64,000 nucleotides of DNA from Martinezella tropici (GTDB taxonomy: Bacteria > Pseudomonadota > Alphaproteobacteria > Rhizobiales > Rhizobiaceae), in contig JUHI01000004.1 of NCBI GenBank assembly GCA_000799755.1, positions 124,001 through 188,000 of the forward strand, written 5' to 3'. The translations under genes and the position numbers were made by a program. The notes below the pieces were generated by a model. It saw nothing but the letters and a program-made list of their open reading frames with translations. It searched no databases and had not been told where the DNA came from. Each line of letters begins with the position of its first letter. Position 1 is the first letter of the stretch. Below, piece by piece: positions 1-8,834 of the stretch.

Positions 1-88
1 CCGCCATCAGACGGTCGCGTGCCTCATGTGCCTGGGCGAGCGCCAGCGGGCTGCCGCGCGTGCCGATCCGGAAAGGTTTTGTTTGCAT
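1..88 (-). CDS. hemC: Hydroxymethylbilane synthase, N-terminal fragment
   Basis: Only the first 29 codons are in the window; the gene runs off the left edge. The reverse strand from the ATG at 88 reads MQTKPFRIGTRGSPLALAQA, and RIGTRGSPLALAQ is the conserved N-terminus of porphobilinogen deaminase, which polymerises four porphobilinogens into hydroxymethylbilane in cytosolic tetrapyrrole synthesis. It is divergent from tsaD with an 84-bp gap that must hold both promoters. The hemC/tsaD divergent pair is familiar in Rhizobiales. Identity is firm; nothing can be said about the rest of the protein. Confidence 0.93.
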   Translation of the reverse strand, partial: MQTKPFRIGTRGSPLALAQAHEARDRLMA

Positions 89-172
89 CCGCTTTGATCC
101 GTTGTTACCGACAGTTCCCGTAACCATATTTCCGCTTTACCGCAATCGACCTGTAGGCAACGAACTTTCTCC

Positions 173-1270
173 ATGGCATCCGTTCTTCGTATTCTGGGCA
201 TCGAAACAAGCTGCGACGAAACCGCTGCAGCCATTGTCGAGCGCCGGGATGACGGTACGCCCACGGTCTGTTCCGACGTCGTCCTCAGTCAGTTGGACGA
301 GCATAGCGCCTATGGCGGCGTCGTGCCGGAAATTGCCGCGCGGGCACACGTCGAGGCGCTCGATACGCTGATCGACGAGGCATTGAAACGTGCCAATGTG
401 TCGCTCTCAGACGTCGATGCCATTGCCGCCACATCCGGTCCAGGCCTCATCGGCGGGCTGCTCGTGGGGCTGATGACCGGCAAGGCGATCTCGCGCGCCA
501 CCGGCAAGCCATTATACGCCATCAACCATCTGGAAGGCCATGCGCTTACGGCGCGGCTGACCGACGGACTTGCCTTTCCCTACCTGATGCTGCTCGTTTC
601 CGGCGGCCACACGCAGCTGATCCTGGTGCGCGGGGTCGGCGAATACGAGCGCTGGGGCACGACCATCGATGATGCACTCGGCGAAGCCTTCGACAAGACG
701 GCCAAGCTTTTAGGGTTGCCCTATCCCGGCGGCCCTGCCGTGGAAGCCGCCGCGAAAAACGGCAATCCGGACCGTTTTGATCTTCCTCGGCCGTTGGTCG
801 GCGAAACGCGCCTCGATTTTTCCTTCTCCGGCCTGAAGACGGCGGTGCGGCAGGCGGCGACGGCGATCGCGCCCGTTACAGAGCAGGATATTGCCGATAT
901 CTGCGCCTCCTTCCAGAAGGCGGTCTCGCGCACCCTGAAGGACCGCATCGGTCGCGGCTTACAGCGCTTCAAGGCGGAATTCCCGAAGACGGCGGAAATG
1001 CCGGCACTCGTCGTGGCCGGCGGCGTTGCGGCCAATCTCGAGCTGCGCCGAACGCTGCAGGAGCTTTGCGATGCCAACGGCTTCCGCTTCATCGCGCCGC
1101 CATTGAGACTATGCACGGATAACGCCGTGATGATCGCCTGGGCCGGACTGGAGCGCATGGCGACGGGTGCGGCACCTGACGATCTCGATGTGCAGCCGCG
1201 TTCGCGCTGGCCGCTGGATCAGAAGGCCGAAACTCTCCTGGGTCACGGCAAACGAGGAGCGAAGGCATGA
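173..1270 (+). CDS. tsaD: tRNA N6-adenosine threonylcarbamoyltransferase TsaD
   Basis: 365 aa. TsaD transfers the threonylcarbamoyl group onto A37 of ANN-decoding tRNAs, working with TsaB and TsaE in the cytosol. Seen directly: N-terminal [15 protein letters not shown] (ASKHA ATPase phosphate-1 region), the [16 protein letters not shown] family signature at about residues 45-59, metal-binding NHLEGH with H119 and H123, and SGGHTQL at about 150. The length is normal for a bacterial TsaD. The ATG at 173 places the ETSCDET motif at the expected distance from the N-terminus. The last codons overlap gpsA by 4 bp (ATGA), so the two are probably translationally coupled. First gene of the run tsaD-gpsA-YciI-EVE-methyltransferase. 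Confidence 0.97.
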   Translation: MASVLRILGIETSCDETAAAIVERRDDGTPTVCSDVVLSQLDEHSAYGGVVPEIAARAHVEALDTLIDEALKRANVSLSDVDAIAATSGPGLIGGLLVGLMTGKAISRATGKPLYAINHLEGHALTARLTDGLAFPYLMLLVSGGHTQLILVRGVGEYERWGTTIDDALGEAFDKTAKLLGLPYPGGPAVEAAAKNGNPDRFDLPRPLVGETRLDFSFSGLKTAVRQAATAIAPVTEQDIADICASFQKAVSRTLKDRIGRGLQRFKAEFPKTAEMPALVVAGGVAANLELRRTLQELCDANGFRFIAPPLRLCTDNAVMIAWAGLERMATGAAPDDLDVQPRSRWPLDQKAETLLGHGKRGAKA

Positions 1271-2256
1271 GCGGCAACGAACGGATCGCAGTCATTGGCG
1301 CCGGTGCTTTCGGCACCGCGCTCGCCGCCGTCATTGCGCTCACCGGCCGCAGTGATGTGATCCTCGTCGGCCGCAAGGCGGGGTTGATGACCGATCTTGC
1401 CGCCGATCGCATGCATGATTCGGTATTGCCCGGGATCGCACTGCCGGATTCGCTGCAGTTCTCGGCTGCACCGGATGCTGTTTCCAATGCCGGCATTGTC
1501 CTTTTCGCCATGCCCTCGCAGGCGCAGGCCGACGCCGCCAGGCACTACGGGCCTTATCTTGGCAAGGATGCGATCGTCGTCACCTGCGCCAAGGGCATCG
1601 ACAAGGTCTCCGGCGATCTCCTGACCAATATGCTGGAGCGGGAGTTGCCGCAGCACGCCATCGCCGTGCTCTCCGGACCGGGTTTTGCCGCCGACATCGC
1701 CAAGGGGCTGCCGACGGCCATGGCGATCGCCGCTGCCGATATGGCTGTCGCCGAACGACTTGCGCAGGCGATTTCCGGCCCGACCTTCCGTCTTTACGCA
1801 TCGGATGACCGCATCGGCGTGCAGCTCGGCGGTGCGCTGAAGAATGTCCTCGCCATTGCCTGCGGCATCGTCGAGGGCCGGGGCATCGGCGATTCCGCCC
1901 GGGCGGCGTTGATCAGTCGCGGCCTCGCAGAGATGTCGCGCTTCGTTGCGGCCAAGGGCGGCAAGGCGGAGACCGTGCGCGGGCTCTCCGGTCTCGGCGA
2001 TCTCGTGCTGACGGCCACCAGCCATCAATCCCGCAACTTGCGCTTCGGCATCGCCCTCGGTCAGGGTGAGACCGTCGATCCGGCGCACGGCACGCTGGTC
2101 GAAGGCGCCTATGCCGCCTCCATCGCCGCGCGGCTGGCCCACGAGCTCGGCGTCGACATGCCGATAACCGACGCGGTTTCCGCCATTATCGACGGCAAGC
2201 TCGACATTCCCACAGCCATCGGTCAATTGATGACACGGCCGATCACGACGGAATAA
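1267..2256 (+). CDS. gpsA: NAD(P)-dependent glycerol-3-phosphate dehydrogenase
   Basis: 329 aa. Reduces dihydroxyacetone phosphate to sn-glycerol-3-phosphate for phospholipid synthesis, a soluble biosynthetic enzyme. Seen: the Rossmann motif [10 protein letters not shown] at residues 11-20, the [16 protein letters not shown] segment near 137-152, and [14 protein letters not shown] containing the probable catalytic Lys192. The C-terminal domain is complete and the length is typical. It overlaps tsaD by 4 bp. The opposing flavoprotein GlpD lies at 48.5 kb in the same window. Confidence 0.96.
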   Translation: MSGNERIAVIGAGAFGTALAAVIALTGRSDVILVGRKAGLMTDLAADRMHDSVLPGIALPDSLQFSAAPDAVSNAGIVLFAMPSQAQADAARHYGPYLGKDAIVVTCAKGIDKVSGDLLTNMLERELPQHAIAVLSGPGFAADIAKGLPTAMAIAAADMAVAERLAQAISGPTFRLYASDDRIGVQLGGALKNVLAIACGIVEGRGIGDSARAALISRGLAEMSRFVAAKGGKAETVRGLSGLGDLVLTATSHQSRNLRFGIALGQGETVDPAHGTLVEGAYAASIAARLAHELGVDMPITDAVSAIIDGKLDIPTAIGQLMTRPITTE

Positions 2257-2283
2257 TTTCTGGATATCCAAAGGAGCCCTATC

Positions 2284-2577
2284 ATGCTGTTCGCCTTTGT
2301 CTGCAAGGACAAGCCCGGTTACCTCAATGTCCGCATGGAGACGCGCCCGGCGCATGTGGAGCATCTGAACAAACTCAATGCGGAGGGAACGCTGAAGATG
2401 GCCGGCCCCTTCCTGGATGCCGAGGGCAAGCCGAACGGCAGTCTCGTGATTGTCGAGGCCGAAAATGTCGAGGCGGCGGTCGCGATTGCCGATGCCGATC
2501 CCTATACGAAGGCCGGTCTGTTCGAGAGCGTCGAGATCAAGCCGTTCAACTGGGTCTTCAACAAGCCGGAGGCATGA
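2284..2577 (+). CDS. YciI family protein
   Basis: 97 aa, a single YciI-like ferredoxin-fold domain. Seen: MLFAFVCKDKPGYLNVRMETR at the start, then HVEHLNKLNAEGTLKMAGPF, a typical YciI arrangement with a conserved His and a GPF strand, and DPYTKAGLFESVEIKPFNWV at the end. Members are small dimeric proteins of largely unknown function; some resemble dehydrochlorinases. The AAGGAG at 2271-2276 supports the ATG at 2284. It sits 27 bp after gpsA and 3 bp before the EVE gene, so it is probably in one transcript. No specific substrate can be assigned. Confidence 0.88.
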   Translation: MLFAFVCKDKPGYLNVRMETRPAHVEHLNKLNAEGTLKMAGPFLDAEGKPNGSLVIVEAENVEAAVAIADADPYTKAGLFESVEIKPFNWVFNKPEA

Positions 2578-2580
2578 GAA

Positions 2581-3012
2581 ATGGCGCACTGGCTTTATAA
2601 ATCCGAGCCGGCCTCATGGTCGTGGCAGCAGCAGAAGGATGCCGGCGACAAGGGGACCGAATGGACCGGCGTGCGCAACTATCTCGCCCGCAACAACATG
2701 CGGGCCATGCAGATCGGCGACAAGGGTTTCTTCTATCACTCCAATGACGGGCTCGAAGTCGTCGGCATCGTCGAGGTCTGCGCGCTGGCGCATCCCGATT
2801 CGACGGCCAAGGACGATCTTCGCTGGGAGTGCGTCGATATCCGCGCCGTTCGCGACATGCCGAATCCCGTGACCCTCAAGGACGTCAAGGCCAATCCGAA
2901 GCTCTCGCAGATGGCGCTTGTCACCTCCATGCGGCTTTCCGTGCAGCCGGTGACGGATGACGAATGGCTCGAAGTCTGCCGTATGGGCGGTCTGGACAAC
3001 CCTCCGGCCTGA
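2581..3012 (+). CDS. EVE domain protein (thymocyte nuclear protein 1-like)
   Basis: 143 aa, essentially one EVE domain, a PUA-like fold that in characterised relatives binds modified bases in DNA or RNA. Seen: MAHWLYKSEPASWSW at the N-terminus, TEWTGVRNYLARNNMRAM and IGDKGFFYHSN, all hallmarks of the EVE/ThyN1 family, and a normal length. It follows the YciI gene after 3 bp. The neighbourhood with tsaD (tRNA modification) is suggestive but common in Rhizobiales and does not prove a shared pathway. Confidence 0.9.
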   Translation: MAHWLYKSEPASWSWQQQKDAGDKGTEWTGVRNYLARNNMRAMQIGDKGFFYHSNDGLEVVGIVEVCALAHPDSTAKDDLRWECVDIRAVRDMPNPVTLKDVKANPKLSQMALVTSMRLSVQPVTDDEWLEVCRMGGLDNPPA

Positions 3013-3030
3013 TTCGGTGGGTGGAGTTCA

Positions 3031-3681
3031 TTGAAAACCGATCCGGAAAGCTTCATCCGCGCCAATACCAGCCTGATGGCGGCGCCGCATGTGCCGGAAA
3101 TCCGGCTGCATCTGGCAAGCGAGGCGCATGAGCTTTGGCTGAAGACGGAAGAGGAGCTGGAGGAGATCGGTCTGCCGCCGCCCTTCTGGGCCTTCGCCTG
3201 GGCGGGCGGCCAGGGGCTGGCGCGCTATATTCTCGATCATCCCGAGACCGTTGCCGGCAAGACCGTGCTGGATTTTGCCAGCGGCTCCGGGCTTGTCGCC
3301 ATTGCGGCCAGACTGGCGGGTGCAAGCCATGTGCTGGCCATCGATATCGATCCGTGGGCGGGTAGCGCCATCCGGTTAAATGCCGTTGAAAACAGCGTTG
3401 ATCTGGACTTTGCCGGAGACGATATCATCGGCCGGGTCGTCGATGCGGATGTCGTCCTTGCCGGCGATGTCTTCTACGATCGCGATTTTGCAGAGAAGCT
3501 CGTTCCCTGGTTCAGACGTTTGGCGGGGGAGGGGAAGACCGTTCTGGTCGGCGATCCCGGCAGGGCCTACCTTCCGAAGGATCGCCTGGAAGCGCAGGCG
3601 ACCTATCAGGTGCCGGTGACGCGGGCGCTGGAGGATAGCGAGGTCAAGAAAACGACGGTTTGGCGTTTTCTCGCCGATTGA
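3031..3681 (+). CDS. Class I SAM-dependent methyltransferase (ETFB-lysine/nicotinamide N-methyltransferase-like)
   Basis: 216 aa from a TTG start preceded by a GGTGGGTGGAG purine stretch. Seen: PFWAFAWAGGQGLARYIL, the W-rich segment before the SAM site typical of the METTL20/nicotinamide methyltransferase-like group, then motif I VLDFASGSGLVAIAA near 89-103 and VLAIDIDPWA at the acidic loop. Relatives include the electron transfer flavoprotein beta lysine methyltransferase. The substrate here is inferred only from family resemblance. If the TTG is not used, the next in-frame ATG is at residue 16. Confidence 0.85.
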   Translation: MKTDPESFIRANTSLMAAPHVPEIRLHLASEAHELWLKTEEELEEIGLPPPFWAFAWAGGQGLARYILDHPETVAGKTVLDFASGSGLVAIAARLAGASHVLAIDIDPWAGSAIRLNAVENSVDLDFAGDDIIGRVVDADVVLAGDVFYDRDFAEKLVPWFRRLAGEGKTVLVGDPGRAYLPKDRLEAQATYQVPVTRALEDSEVKKTTVWRFLAD

Positions 3682-3688
3682 TAACCCG

Positions 3689-4090
3689 TCAGTGACGGAT
3701 GATGCAGACGCCGGCTTCATAAGAGCAGGGATTGCCGGCATAGCGAACGTCGATCACCTTGGCTTTCGGTCTTGGTTGCGCTGCAACAGACCGAGCGTAG
3801 GGATTGTAGCCGCCATAGCCGATAACGTAGGTGCCGCCATCGGCTCGATAGACATCGGCCGAACCGGCATAGCTGCCGGCGCTTGCAGCGTCGCGGCGCT
3901 CCATCATCAGGATTCTCGTCGGTTGCTGCCGGCCGCCAGCCTGCGGTTGATATATCTGGTGCAGCCGCACGATGCCGGAACGGTCGTGGTGATGCCAGTG
4001 GCGATAGTCGCCTGCCGAGGCCGGCGTGAAGGAAAGGGTGGCTGCTGCCGCTAAAACGAGCGCTGCTGCCTTTAAAAGGTGCGGTGTCAT
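3689..4090 (-). CDS. Small exported protein of unknown function
   Basis: 133 aa on the minus strand, convergent with the methyltransferase (7-bp gap). The first 26 residues form a signal peptide: Lys near the N-terminus, an Ala/Leu-rich core, then PASAG as a likely cleavage site. The mature part is basic and rich in His, Tyr and Gly (HWHHHD just after the cleavage site), and ends with two cysteines spaced C-x6-C close to the C-terminus, possibly a disulfide. I do not recognise a named domain. Periplasmic or secreted location is inferred from the signal peptide. Confidence 0.7.
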   Translation of the reverse strand: MTPHLLKAAALVLAAAATLSFTPASAGDYRHWHHHDRSGIVRLHQIYQPQAGGRQQPTRILMMERRDAASAGSYAGSADVYRADGGTYVIGYGGYNPYARSVAAQPRPKAKVIDVRYAGNPCSYEAGVCIIRH

Positions 4091-4393
4091 GATTCGTCTC
4101 CGCTTCGATCCGTTAATGAAATCTTAACGGCAGATTGCCTCAAGAGCGGCGCCAAGTCCACGTCAGGGTTGCCGAAATGGTAAACAGCCCGGAATGGGAA
4201 GCTTGTCGTTGCATGCTCGCTAAAGTGCAGAGCGACCCGAATCGATTAAATTCGATGCAGGCATCAATTGTGCTTGTCGATGGGCGTCTGTGTGATTAAT
4301 GGTCGCAATGATGCAACGCACACTGCACGTCTCTGCGCGCGCGTTGCCCCGGATATCCGGGTTCTAAGCGTATCGTAACGCCGCGAGGTTCTG
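4091..4393. other. Intergenic promoter region between the exported protein and sdhC
   Basis: 303 bp without a coding region, lying between two divergently transcribed genes, so it should carry the promoter for sdhCDAB and the one for the minus-strand exported protein. It is more AT-rich than its surroundings. I could not assign -35/-10 boxes with confidence and see no clear FNR/FixK-type TTGAT-N4-ATCAA site. Confidence 0.5.
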
Positions 4394-4792
4394 ATGGCGA
4401 ACGTCACACAAAACCGGCCTCTGTCGCCGCATCTGCAAATTTACAAACCCATTCCCACCATGGTCATGTCGATCGTCCACCGCATCACCGGCGGCGCGCT
4501 CTACTTCGGCACGGTGCTGGTTGCCTGGTGGCTGATCGCCGCGGCGACGGGGCAGGCCTATTTCGAACTGGTCAACTGGATCATGGGCACGATCATCGGC
4601 CGCATCATCCTGCTCGGCTACACCTGGGCGCTGCTGCACCACATGATCGGCGGCCTGCGCCACTTCGTCTGGGACCTCGGTCACGGGTTCGATCCCGCCG
4701 TTTCGACGAAGATGGCCAAGTACACGCTCATCGCGTCGATCTGTCTGACCGCGCTGGTCTGGATTATCGGCATCGTCATCCGGCTGGGTTGA
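4394..4792 (+). CDS. sdhC: Succinate dehydrogenase cytochrome b556 subunit
   Basis: 132 aa, three predicted membrane helices (about 27-52, 63-90, 108-130). SdhC anchors the SDH flavoprotein/iron-sulfur dimer in the inner membrane and contributes quinone and heme b binding. Seen: RPLSPHLQIYKP at the start and SIVHRITGGALYFG, the conserved Ser/Arg quinone-site segment. LLHHMIGGLRHFVWDLGHG contains the probable heme-ligating His. First gene of sdhCDAB. The gap to sdhD carries a palindromic element. Confidence 0.97.
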   Translation: MANVTQNRPLSPHLQIYKPIPTMVMSIVHRITGGALYFGTVLVAWWLIAAATGQAYFELVNWIMGTIIGRIILLGYTWALLHHMIGGLRHFVWDLGHGFDPAVSTKMAKYTLIASICLTALVWIIGIVIRLG

Positions 4793-4795
4793 TTG

Positions 4796-4839
4796 GCATG
4801 ATCGTTCCCGGAAGCGCTAGCGGCCTCTCGGGATCATGC
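4796..4839. repeat. GCATGATC-type intergenic palindrome between sdhC and sdhD
   Basis: GCATGATC at 4796-4803 is mirrored by GATCATGC at 4832-4839, with an inner CCCG/CGGG pair, giving a 44-bp hairpin-forming unit. The same outer arms recur at 44740-44779 and in degraded form at 27230-27271. It fills most of the 64-bp sdhC-sdhD gap, inside a transcription unit. It resembles the small palindromic intergenic elements dispersed in Rhizobium genomes. Confidence 0.8.
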
Positions 4840-4856
4840 TTTAAAGGATAGTTCTC

Positions 4857-5237
4857 ATGGATATGCGCACTCCTCTGGGCAAAGTCCGCGGTCTCGGTTC
4901 CGCCAAGGAAGGCACCGATCATTTCTGGCGTCAGCGCCTGACCGCCGTTGCCAACGTTCCCCTCTTTCTCTTCTTCGTCATCTTCCTGATCATCTATGCC
5001 GGCGCGCCCTATGCGGAAGTCGTGCATGCGATCTCGAACCCGATCGTGGCCGTCATCTTCGGCCTGATGGTGATCTCCGGCGTCATTCACATGAAGCTCG
5101 GCATGCAGGTCATCATCGAGGACTATGTCCACGGCGAATTCGGCAAGATCGTCCTTCTCATGCTCAACACGTTCTTTGCGATCATCATGGCCGGGCTCTG
5201 TCTTTTCGCCATTCTGAAGATCGCGTTCGTAGGATAA
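4857..5237 (+). CDS. sdhD: Succinate dehydrogenase membrane anchor subunit
   Basis: 126 aa, three transmembrane helices (about 32-55, 63-85, 99-124). Seen: [20 protein letters not shown], the usual alphaproteobacterial SdhD N-terminus, and [19 protein letters not shown], which carries the heme-ligand His and quinone-site Asp/Tyr region. Together with SdhC it forms the membrane domain of complex II. The ATG at 4857 directly follows the palindromic element; ribosome binding is via AAAGGA at 4843-4848. sdhA begins 7 bp after its stop. Confidence 0.96.
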   Translation: MDMRTPLGKVRGLGSAKEGTDHFWRQRLTAVANVPLFLFFVIFLIIYAGAPYAEVVHAISNPIVAVIFGLMVISGVIHMKLGMQVIIEDYVHGEFGKIVLLMLNTFFAIIMAGLCLFAILKIAFVG

Positions 5238-5244
5238 TTGCATC

Positions 5245-7101
5245 ATGGCACCGAACTCATCCGCTCAGAATGGGGCTGCCCAGAACGGGAAAGCCTACAA
5301 GTATATCGATCACTCCTATGACGTGATCGTCGTCGGCGCCGGCGGCGCCGGCCTGCGCGCCACGCTCGGCATGGCCGAGCAGGGTTTCCGCACCGCCTGC
5401 ATCACCAAGGTCTTCCCGACGCGCTCGCACACCGTCGCGGCGCAGGGCGGCATCGCCGCCTCGCTGCAGAACATGACGCCGGACAGCTGGCAGTGGCACC
5501 TCTACGACACCGTCAAGGGTTCCGACTGGCTCGGCGACGTCGACGCCATGCAGTACATGGTCATGGAAGCGCCGAAGGCTGTCTACGAACTCGAGCACTA
5601 TGGTGTGCCCTTCTCGCGTAACGAAGAAGGCAAGATCTACCAGCGCCCGTTCGGCGGCCACATGCAGAATTTCGGCGAGGGACCGCCGGTGCAGCGCACC
5701 TGCGCCGCCGCCGACCGTACCGGCCACGCCATCCTGCACACGCTCTATGGCCAGTCGCTGCGCAACAACGCGGAATTCTTCATCGAGTATTTCGCGCTCG
5801 ACCTCATCATGTCGGATGACGGCAGCCGCTGCACCGGCGTCGTTGCCTGGTGCCTCGATGACGGCACGATCCATCGCTTCGCCGCCAAGATGGTGGTGCT
5901 GGCGACCGGCGGCTACGGCCGCGCCTATTTCTCTGCCACTTCGGCCCATACCTGCACCGGCGACGGCGGCGGCATGGTGGCCCGCGCCGGCCTGCCGCTG
6001 CAGGACATGGAATTCGTTCAGTTCCACCCGACCGGCATCTACGGTTCGGGATGTCTCATCACCGAAGGCGCGCGCGGCGAAGGCGGGTATCTCGTCAATT
6101 CCGAGGGCGAGCGCTTCATGGAGCGTTACGCTCCTTCGGCAAAGGACCTTGCCTCGCGCGACGTCGTTTCGCGCTGCATGACGCTTGAGATCCGCGAGGG
6201 ACGCGGCGTCGGCAAGAACAAGGATCACATCTTCCTGCATCTCGACCATCTCGATCCGGCCGTGCTGCATGAGCGTCTGCCGGGTATTTCCGAGAGCGCC
6301 CGCATCTTCGCCGGCGTCGACGTGACGCGCGACCCGATCCCGGTGCTGCCGACCGTTCACTACAACATGGGCGGCATTCCCACCAACTACTGGGGCGAAG
6401 TGCTCAACGCCGACAGCAACAATCCCGAGCGCGTGCTGCCGGGTCTGATGGCCGTCGGCGAAGCCGGTTGCGCTTCGGTGCACGGCGCCAACCGCCTCGG
6501 CTCGAACTCGCTGATCGACCTCGTGGTCTTCGGCCGCGCCGCTGCCATCCGCGCCGGCCAGGTCATCGACCGTGACAGCCCGGTTCCGCCCGTGAATGTC
6601 GCTGCCTGCGACAAGATCATGGATCGCTTCGATCGCCTGCGTCATGCCAGCGGCTCGACGCCGACGGCGGTGCTGCGCGAGAAGATGCAGCGCGCCATGC
6701 AGGAAGACGCCGCCGTGTTCCGCACCCAGGAATCGCTGGAATCCGGTGTCCGCCGCCTTTCGGAGATCTGGAAGGAAATGGCCGATATCAAGGTCACCGA
6801 CCGCTCGCTGATCTGGAATTCCGACCTCGTCGAGACGCTGGAGCTGCACAATCTGATGGCCAATGCCATCACGACGATCTACGGCGCCGAGGCCCGCAAG
6901 GAAAGCCGTGGCTCGCATGCCCGCGAAGACTATACCGAGGGCAAGTTCGCCGGCCGCGACGACGAAAACTGGCGCAAGCACACGCTTGCCTGGGTCAACG
7001 AGGCAGGCGACGTGAAGCTCGACTATCGTCCGGTTCACACCGACCTGATCGCCGAAGGCATCGATCCGCACAAGATCGAGCCGAAGGCGCGCGTGTACTG
7101 A
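5245..7101 (+). CDS. sdhA: Succinate dehydrogenase flavoprotein subunit
   Basis: 618 aa. Oxidises succinate to fumarate with covalently bound FAD on the cytoplasmic face of the inner membrane. Seen: FAD-binding [17 protein letters not shown] near residues 32-48, and [16 protein letters not shown], in which the His forms the FAD link. [21 protein letters not shown] forms part of the active site, and [19 protein letters not shown] lies near 408-426. Full length, complete C-terminal helical domain ending KARVY. Strong codon bias suggests high expression. Third gene of sdhCDAB. Confidence 0.98.
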   Translation: MAPNSSAQNGAAQNGKAYKYIDHSYDVIVVGAGGAGLRATLGMAEQGFRTACITKVFPTRSHTVAAQGGIAASLQNMTPDSWQWHLYDTVKGSDWLGDVDAMQYMVMEAPKAVYELEHYGVPFSRNEEGKIYQRPFGGHMQNFGEGPPVQRTCAAADRTGHAILHTLYGQSLRNNAEFFIEYFALDLIMSDDGSRCTGVVAWCLDDGTIHRFAAKMVVLATGGYGRAYFSATSAHTCTGDGGGMVARAGLPLQDMEFVQFHPTGIYGSGCLITEGARGEGGYLVNSEGERFMERYAPSAKDLASRDVVSRCMTLEIREGRGVGKNKDHIFLHLDHLDPAVLHERLPGISESARIFAGVDVTRDPIPVLPTVHYNMGGIPTNYWGEVLNADSNNPERVLPGLMAVGEAGCASVHGANRLGSNSLIDLVVFGRAAAIRAGQVIDRDSPVPPVNVAACDKIMDRFDRLRHASGSTPTAVLREKMQRAMQEDAAVFRTQESLESGVRRLSEIWKEMADIKVTDRSLIWNSDLVETLELHNLMANAITTIYGAEARKESRGSHAREDYTEGKFAGRDDENWRKHTLAWVNEAGDVKLDYRPVHTDLIAEGIDPHKIEPKARVY

Positions 7102-7118
7102 TCTGAGAGGAACTGACC

Positions 7119-7898
7119 ATGGTTGAACTCGCTCTCCCCAAGAACTCTCAGATGCGCGAAGGCAAGGTCTGGCCGAAGCCGGTCGGCGCCAAGAACACGC
7201 GCGAATTCCGCGTCTATCGCTGGAGCCCGGATGACGGCCAGAACCCGAGCATCGATACCTACTATATCGATATCGACGATTGCGGCCCGATGGTGCTCGA
7301 CGGCCTGCTCTACATCAAGAACAAGATCGACCCGACGCTGACGCTGCGCCGCTCCTGTCGCGAAGGCATTTGCGGTTCCTGCGCGATGAACATCGACGGC
7401 ACCAACACGCTCGCCTGCACCAAGGGTCTGGACGAGATCAAGGGCACGGTGAAGATCTACCCGCTGCCGCACATGCCTGTCGTCAAGGACCTCGTGCCTG
7501 ATCTGACGAACTTCTACGCCCAGCACCGCTCGATCGAACCCTGGCTGAAGACGGTATCGCCGCCGCCCGCCAAGGAATGGAAGCAGAGCCATGAAGACCG
7601 TCTAAAGCTCGACGGCCTCTACGAGTGCATTCTCTGCGCCTGCTGCTCGACGTCCTGTCCGAGCTACTGGTGGAACGGCGACCGTTACCTTGGTCCGGCC
7701 GTGCTGCTGCAGGCCTATCGCTGGCTGATCGACTCCAGAGACGAAGCCAAGGGCGAGCGCCTCGATAATCTCGAGGACCCTTTCCGCCTCTATCGTTGCC
7801 ACACGATCATGAACTGCGCCCAGACCTGCCCGAAGGGTCTGAATCCGGCCAAGGCGATCGCTGAAATCAAGAAGATGATGGTTGAGCGGCGGGTTTGA
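7119..7898 (+). CDS. sdhB: Succinate dehydrogenase iron-sulfur subunit
   Basis: 259 aa. Passes electrons from SdhA to quinone through three clusters. Seen: the [2Fe-2S] ligand region [15 protein letters not shown]...LAC near 84-107, and [16 protein letters not shown] followed by [17 protein letters not shown] for the [4Fe-4S] and [3Fe-4S] clusters. Length is typical. The stop codon lies within the first of two hairpins that probably terminate the operon. Confidence 0.98.
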   Translation: MVELALPKNSQMREGKVWPKPVGAKNTREFRVYRWSPDDGQNPSIDTYYIDIDDCGPMVLDGLLYIKNKIDPTLTLRRSCREGICGSCAMNIDGTNTLACTKGLDEIKGTVKIYPLPHMPVVKDLVPDLTNFYAQHRSIEPWLKTVSPPPAKEWKQSHEDRLKLDGLYECILCACCSTSCPSYWWNGDRYLGPAVLLQAYRWLIDSRDEAKGERLDNLEDPFRLYRCHTIMNCAQTCPKGLNPAKAIAEIKKMMVERRV

Positions 7899-7949
7899 CC
7901 CGCCGTTCCAATTCCTTCGACGCGTCCTCGATGCTCAGGGCGCGTCGAA
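7887..7949 (+). terminator. Tandem stem-loops ending sdhCDAB
   Basis: First hairpin: CGGCGGGT (7887-7894), loop TTG, ACCCGCCG (7898-7905); its loop includes part of the sdhB stop codon. Second hairpin: about 13 pairs between TTCGACGCGTCCT (about 7916-7928) and AGGGCGCGTCGAA (about 7937-7949). No long T run follows, so termination may be imperfect, or the hairpins may protect the 3' end of the mRNA. Confidence 0.6.
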
Positions 7950-8141
7950 ATCAGCCGCTTACATCTATTTTACATCTGGTTCGGTGGACTGAGCCTTGAA
8001 ACCACCTGATTCTTGTCCAGCTATGGCCTTCGGCGATTTGTGACGGTATCGACTTGATTAACCAAAGTGAAATACGATAATTCCGACATCATTAAACATA
8101 ACTTTGCAGATGTCAGCGGTGGACAATCAATCAGGAGTGTG

Positions 8142-8672
8142 ATGATGCAGTTTAGATATGCAGTGACGGCTGCGGCGATTGGTCTGTCGCTTGCCGGTTG
8201 CCAGCGCACGGCATACAACAACGACAGTTATTCGTCTCCACCACCCCTGCAGGCCCAGCCTGTTCCTTCCGTACAATCCAGCCAGCTTCCGCCCCCCGGC
8301 GCGGGTAACGGTTCGCAGTTCCCGGCAGCACCCGCGGGCGCGCCGAATGCGGCCAATCCGGCGCAGCAGCAGGCAATGGCGGCTTCCGCCATGGATGTCA
8401 CGAAGGAATCGATGGTCGGCAGCTGGAAGGTCAGCAACGGCGGATCGAGCTGCGACATGTTCCTGACGCTGACGAACCTCGGCAGCGGCTCGCGCGGCGG
8501 CACACGCGGTTGCGCCGGCGAATTGACCTCGATGGGGGCTTGGGAAGTTTCCGGCAAGCAGGTCCTCCTCAAGAATCGTGACGGCGCGACGATCGGTACG
8601 CTCTACAAGACGGCCGATTCACGCTTTGACGGCTCGACCGCTTCCGGCCAGCCGCTCAGCCTCAGCCGCTAA
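8142..8672 (+). CDS. Omp19-like outer membrane lipoprotein, AprI/Inh domain
   Basis: About 176 aa. ATG at 8142 or 8145; the AGGAG at 8133-8137 fits 8145 slightly better. An upstream in-frame ATG at 8067 would place a non-signal extension before the lipobox, so I reject it. Seen: a short hydrophobic signal ending in the lipobox LAGC, a Pro/Gln-rich linker (about 20-65), then a C-terminal beta domain with [19 protein letters not shown], a second Cys in [15 protein letters not shown], and a terminal [15 protein letters not shown]. This pattern closely follows Brucella Omp19, a lipoprotein with protease-inhibitor activity. That activity here is inferred. Confidence 0.85.
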   Translation: MMQFRYAVTAAAIGLSLAGCQRTAYNNDSYSSPPPLQAQPVPSVQSSQLPPPGAGNGSQFPAAPAGAPNAANPAQQQAMAASAMDVTKESMVGSWKVSNGGSSCDMFLTLTNLGSGSRGGTRGCAGELTSMGAWEVSGKQVLLKNRDGATIGTLYKTADSRFDGSTASGQPLSLSR

Positions 8673-8674
8673 GC

Positions 8675-8717
8675 TCAAAGCCCTCAGCCGTTTCGTCGAG
8701 ACGGTTGAAGGCTTTGA
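8675..8717 (+). terminator. 17-bp stem-loop after the Omp19-like gene
   Basis: TCAAAGCC (8675-8682) pairs with GGCTTTGA (8710-8717), and TCAGCCGT with ACGGTTGA inside it, leaving a 9-nt loop. One mismatch and one wobble in about 17 pairs. It starts 2 bp after the stop codon. No T tract follows, so it may be a rho-independent-like terminator or a 3'-end stabiliser. Confidence 0.55.
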
Positions 8718-8721
8718 AATG

Positions 8722-8777
8722 TCGTTCCACGCAATTTCGGACGGAAAACCGTTGCGCACTTTTCCGGGAATTGCTCT
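8722..8777. repeat. Rhizobial intergenic repeat with GCAATT ends
   Basis: Inverted ends GCAATTTCGGA (8731-8741) and TCCGGGAATTGC (8763-8774) flank the segment ACGGAAAACCGTTGCGCACTT. This sequence type is familiar to me as a short dispersed repeat in Rhizobium genomes, in the class of small palindromic elements. Only one copy occurs in this window, so the repeat status rests on recognition rather than on internal evidence. Confidence 0.6.
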
Positions 8778-8834
8778 AGTTGACGGGGTGGCGTCCTTTG
8801 GATGTGCCTCATTTGCACAGGCGGATATTTCCCC

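Noticed and set aside
5257..7071. 604-codon open frame antisense to sdhA
   Set aside because: It is the mirror of a strongly biased, highly conserved gene; its composition (His, Val, Asp-rich) is an artefact of the sense codons.
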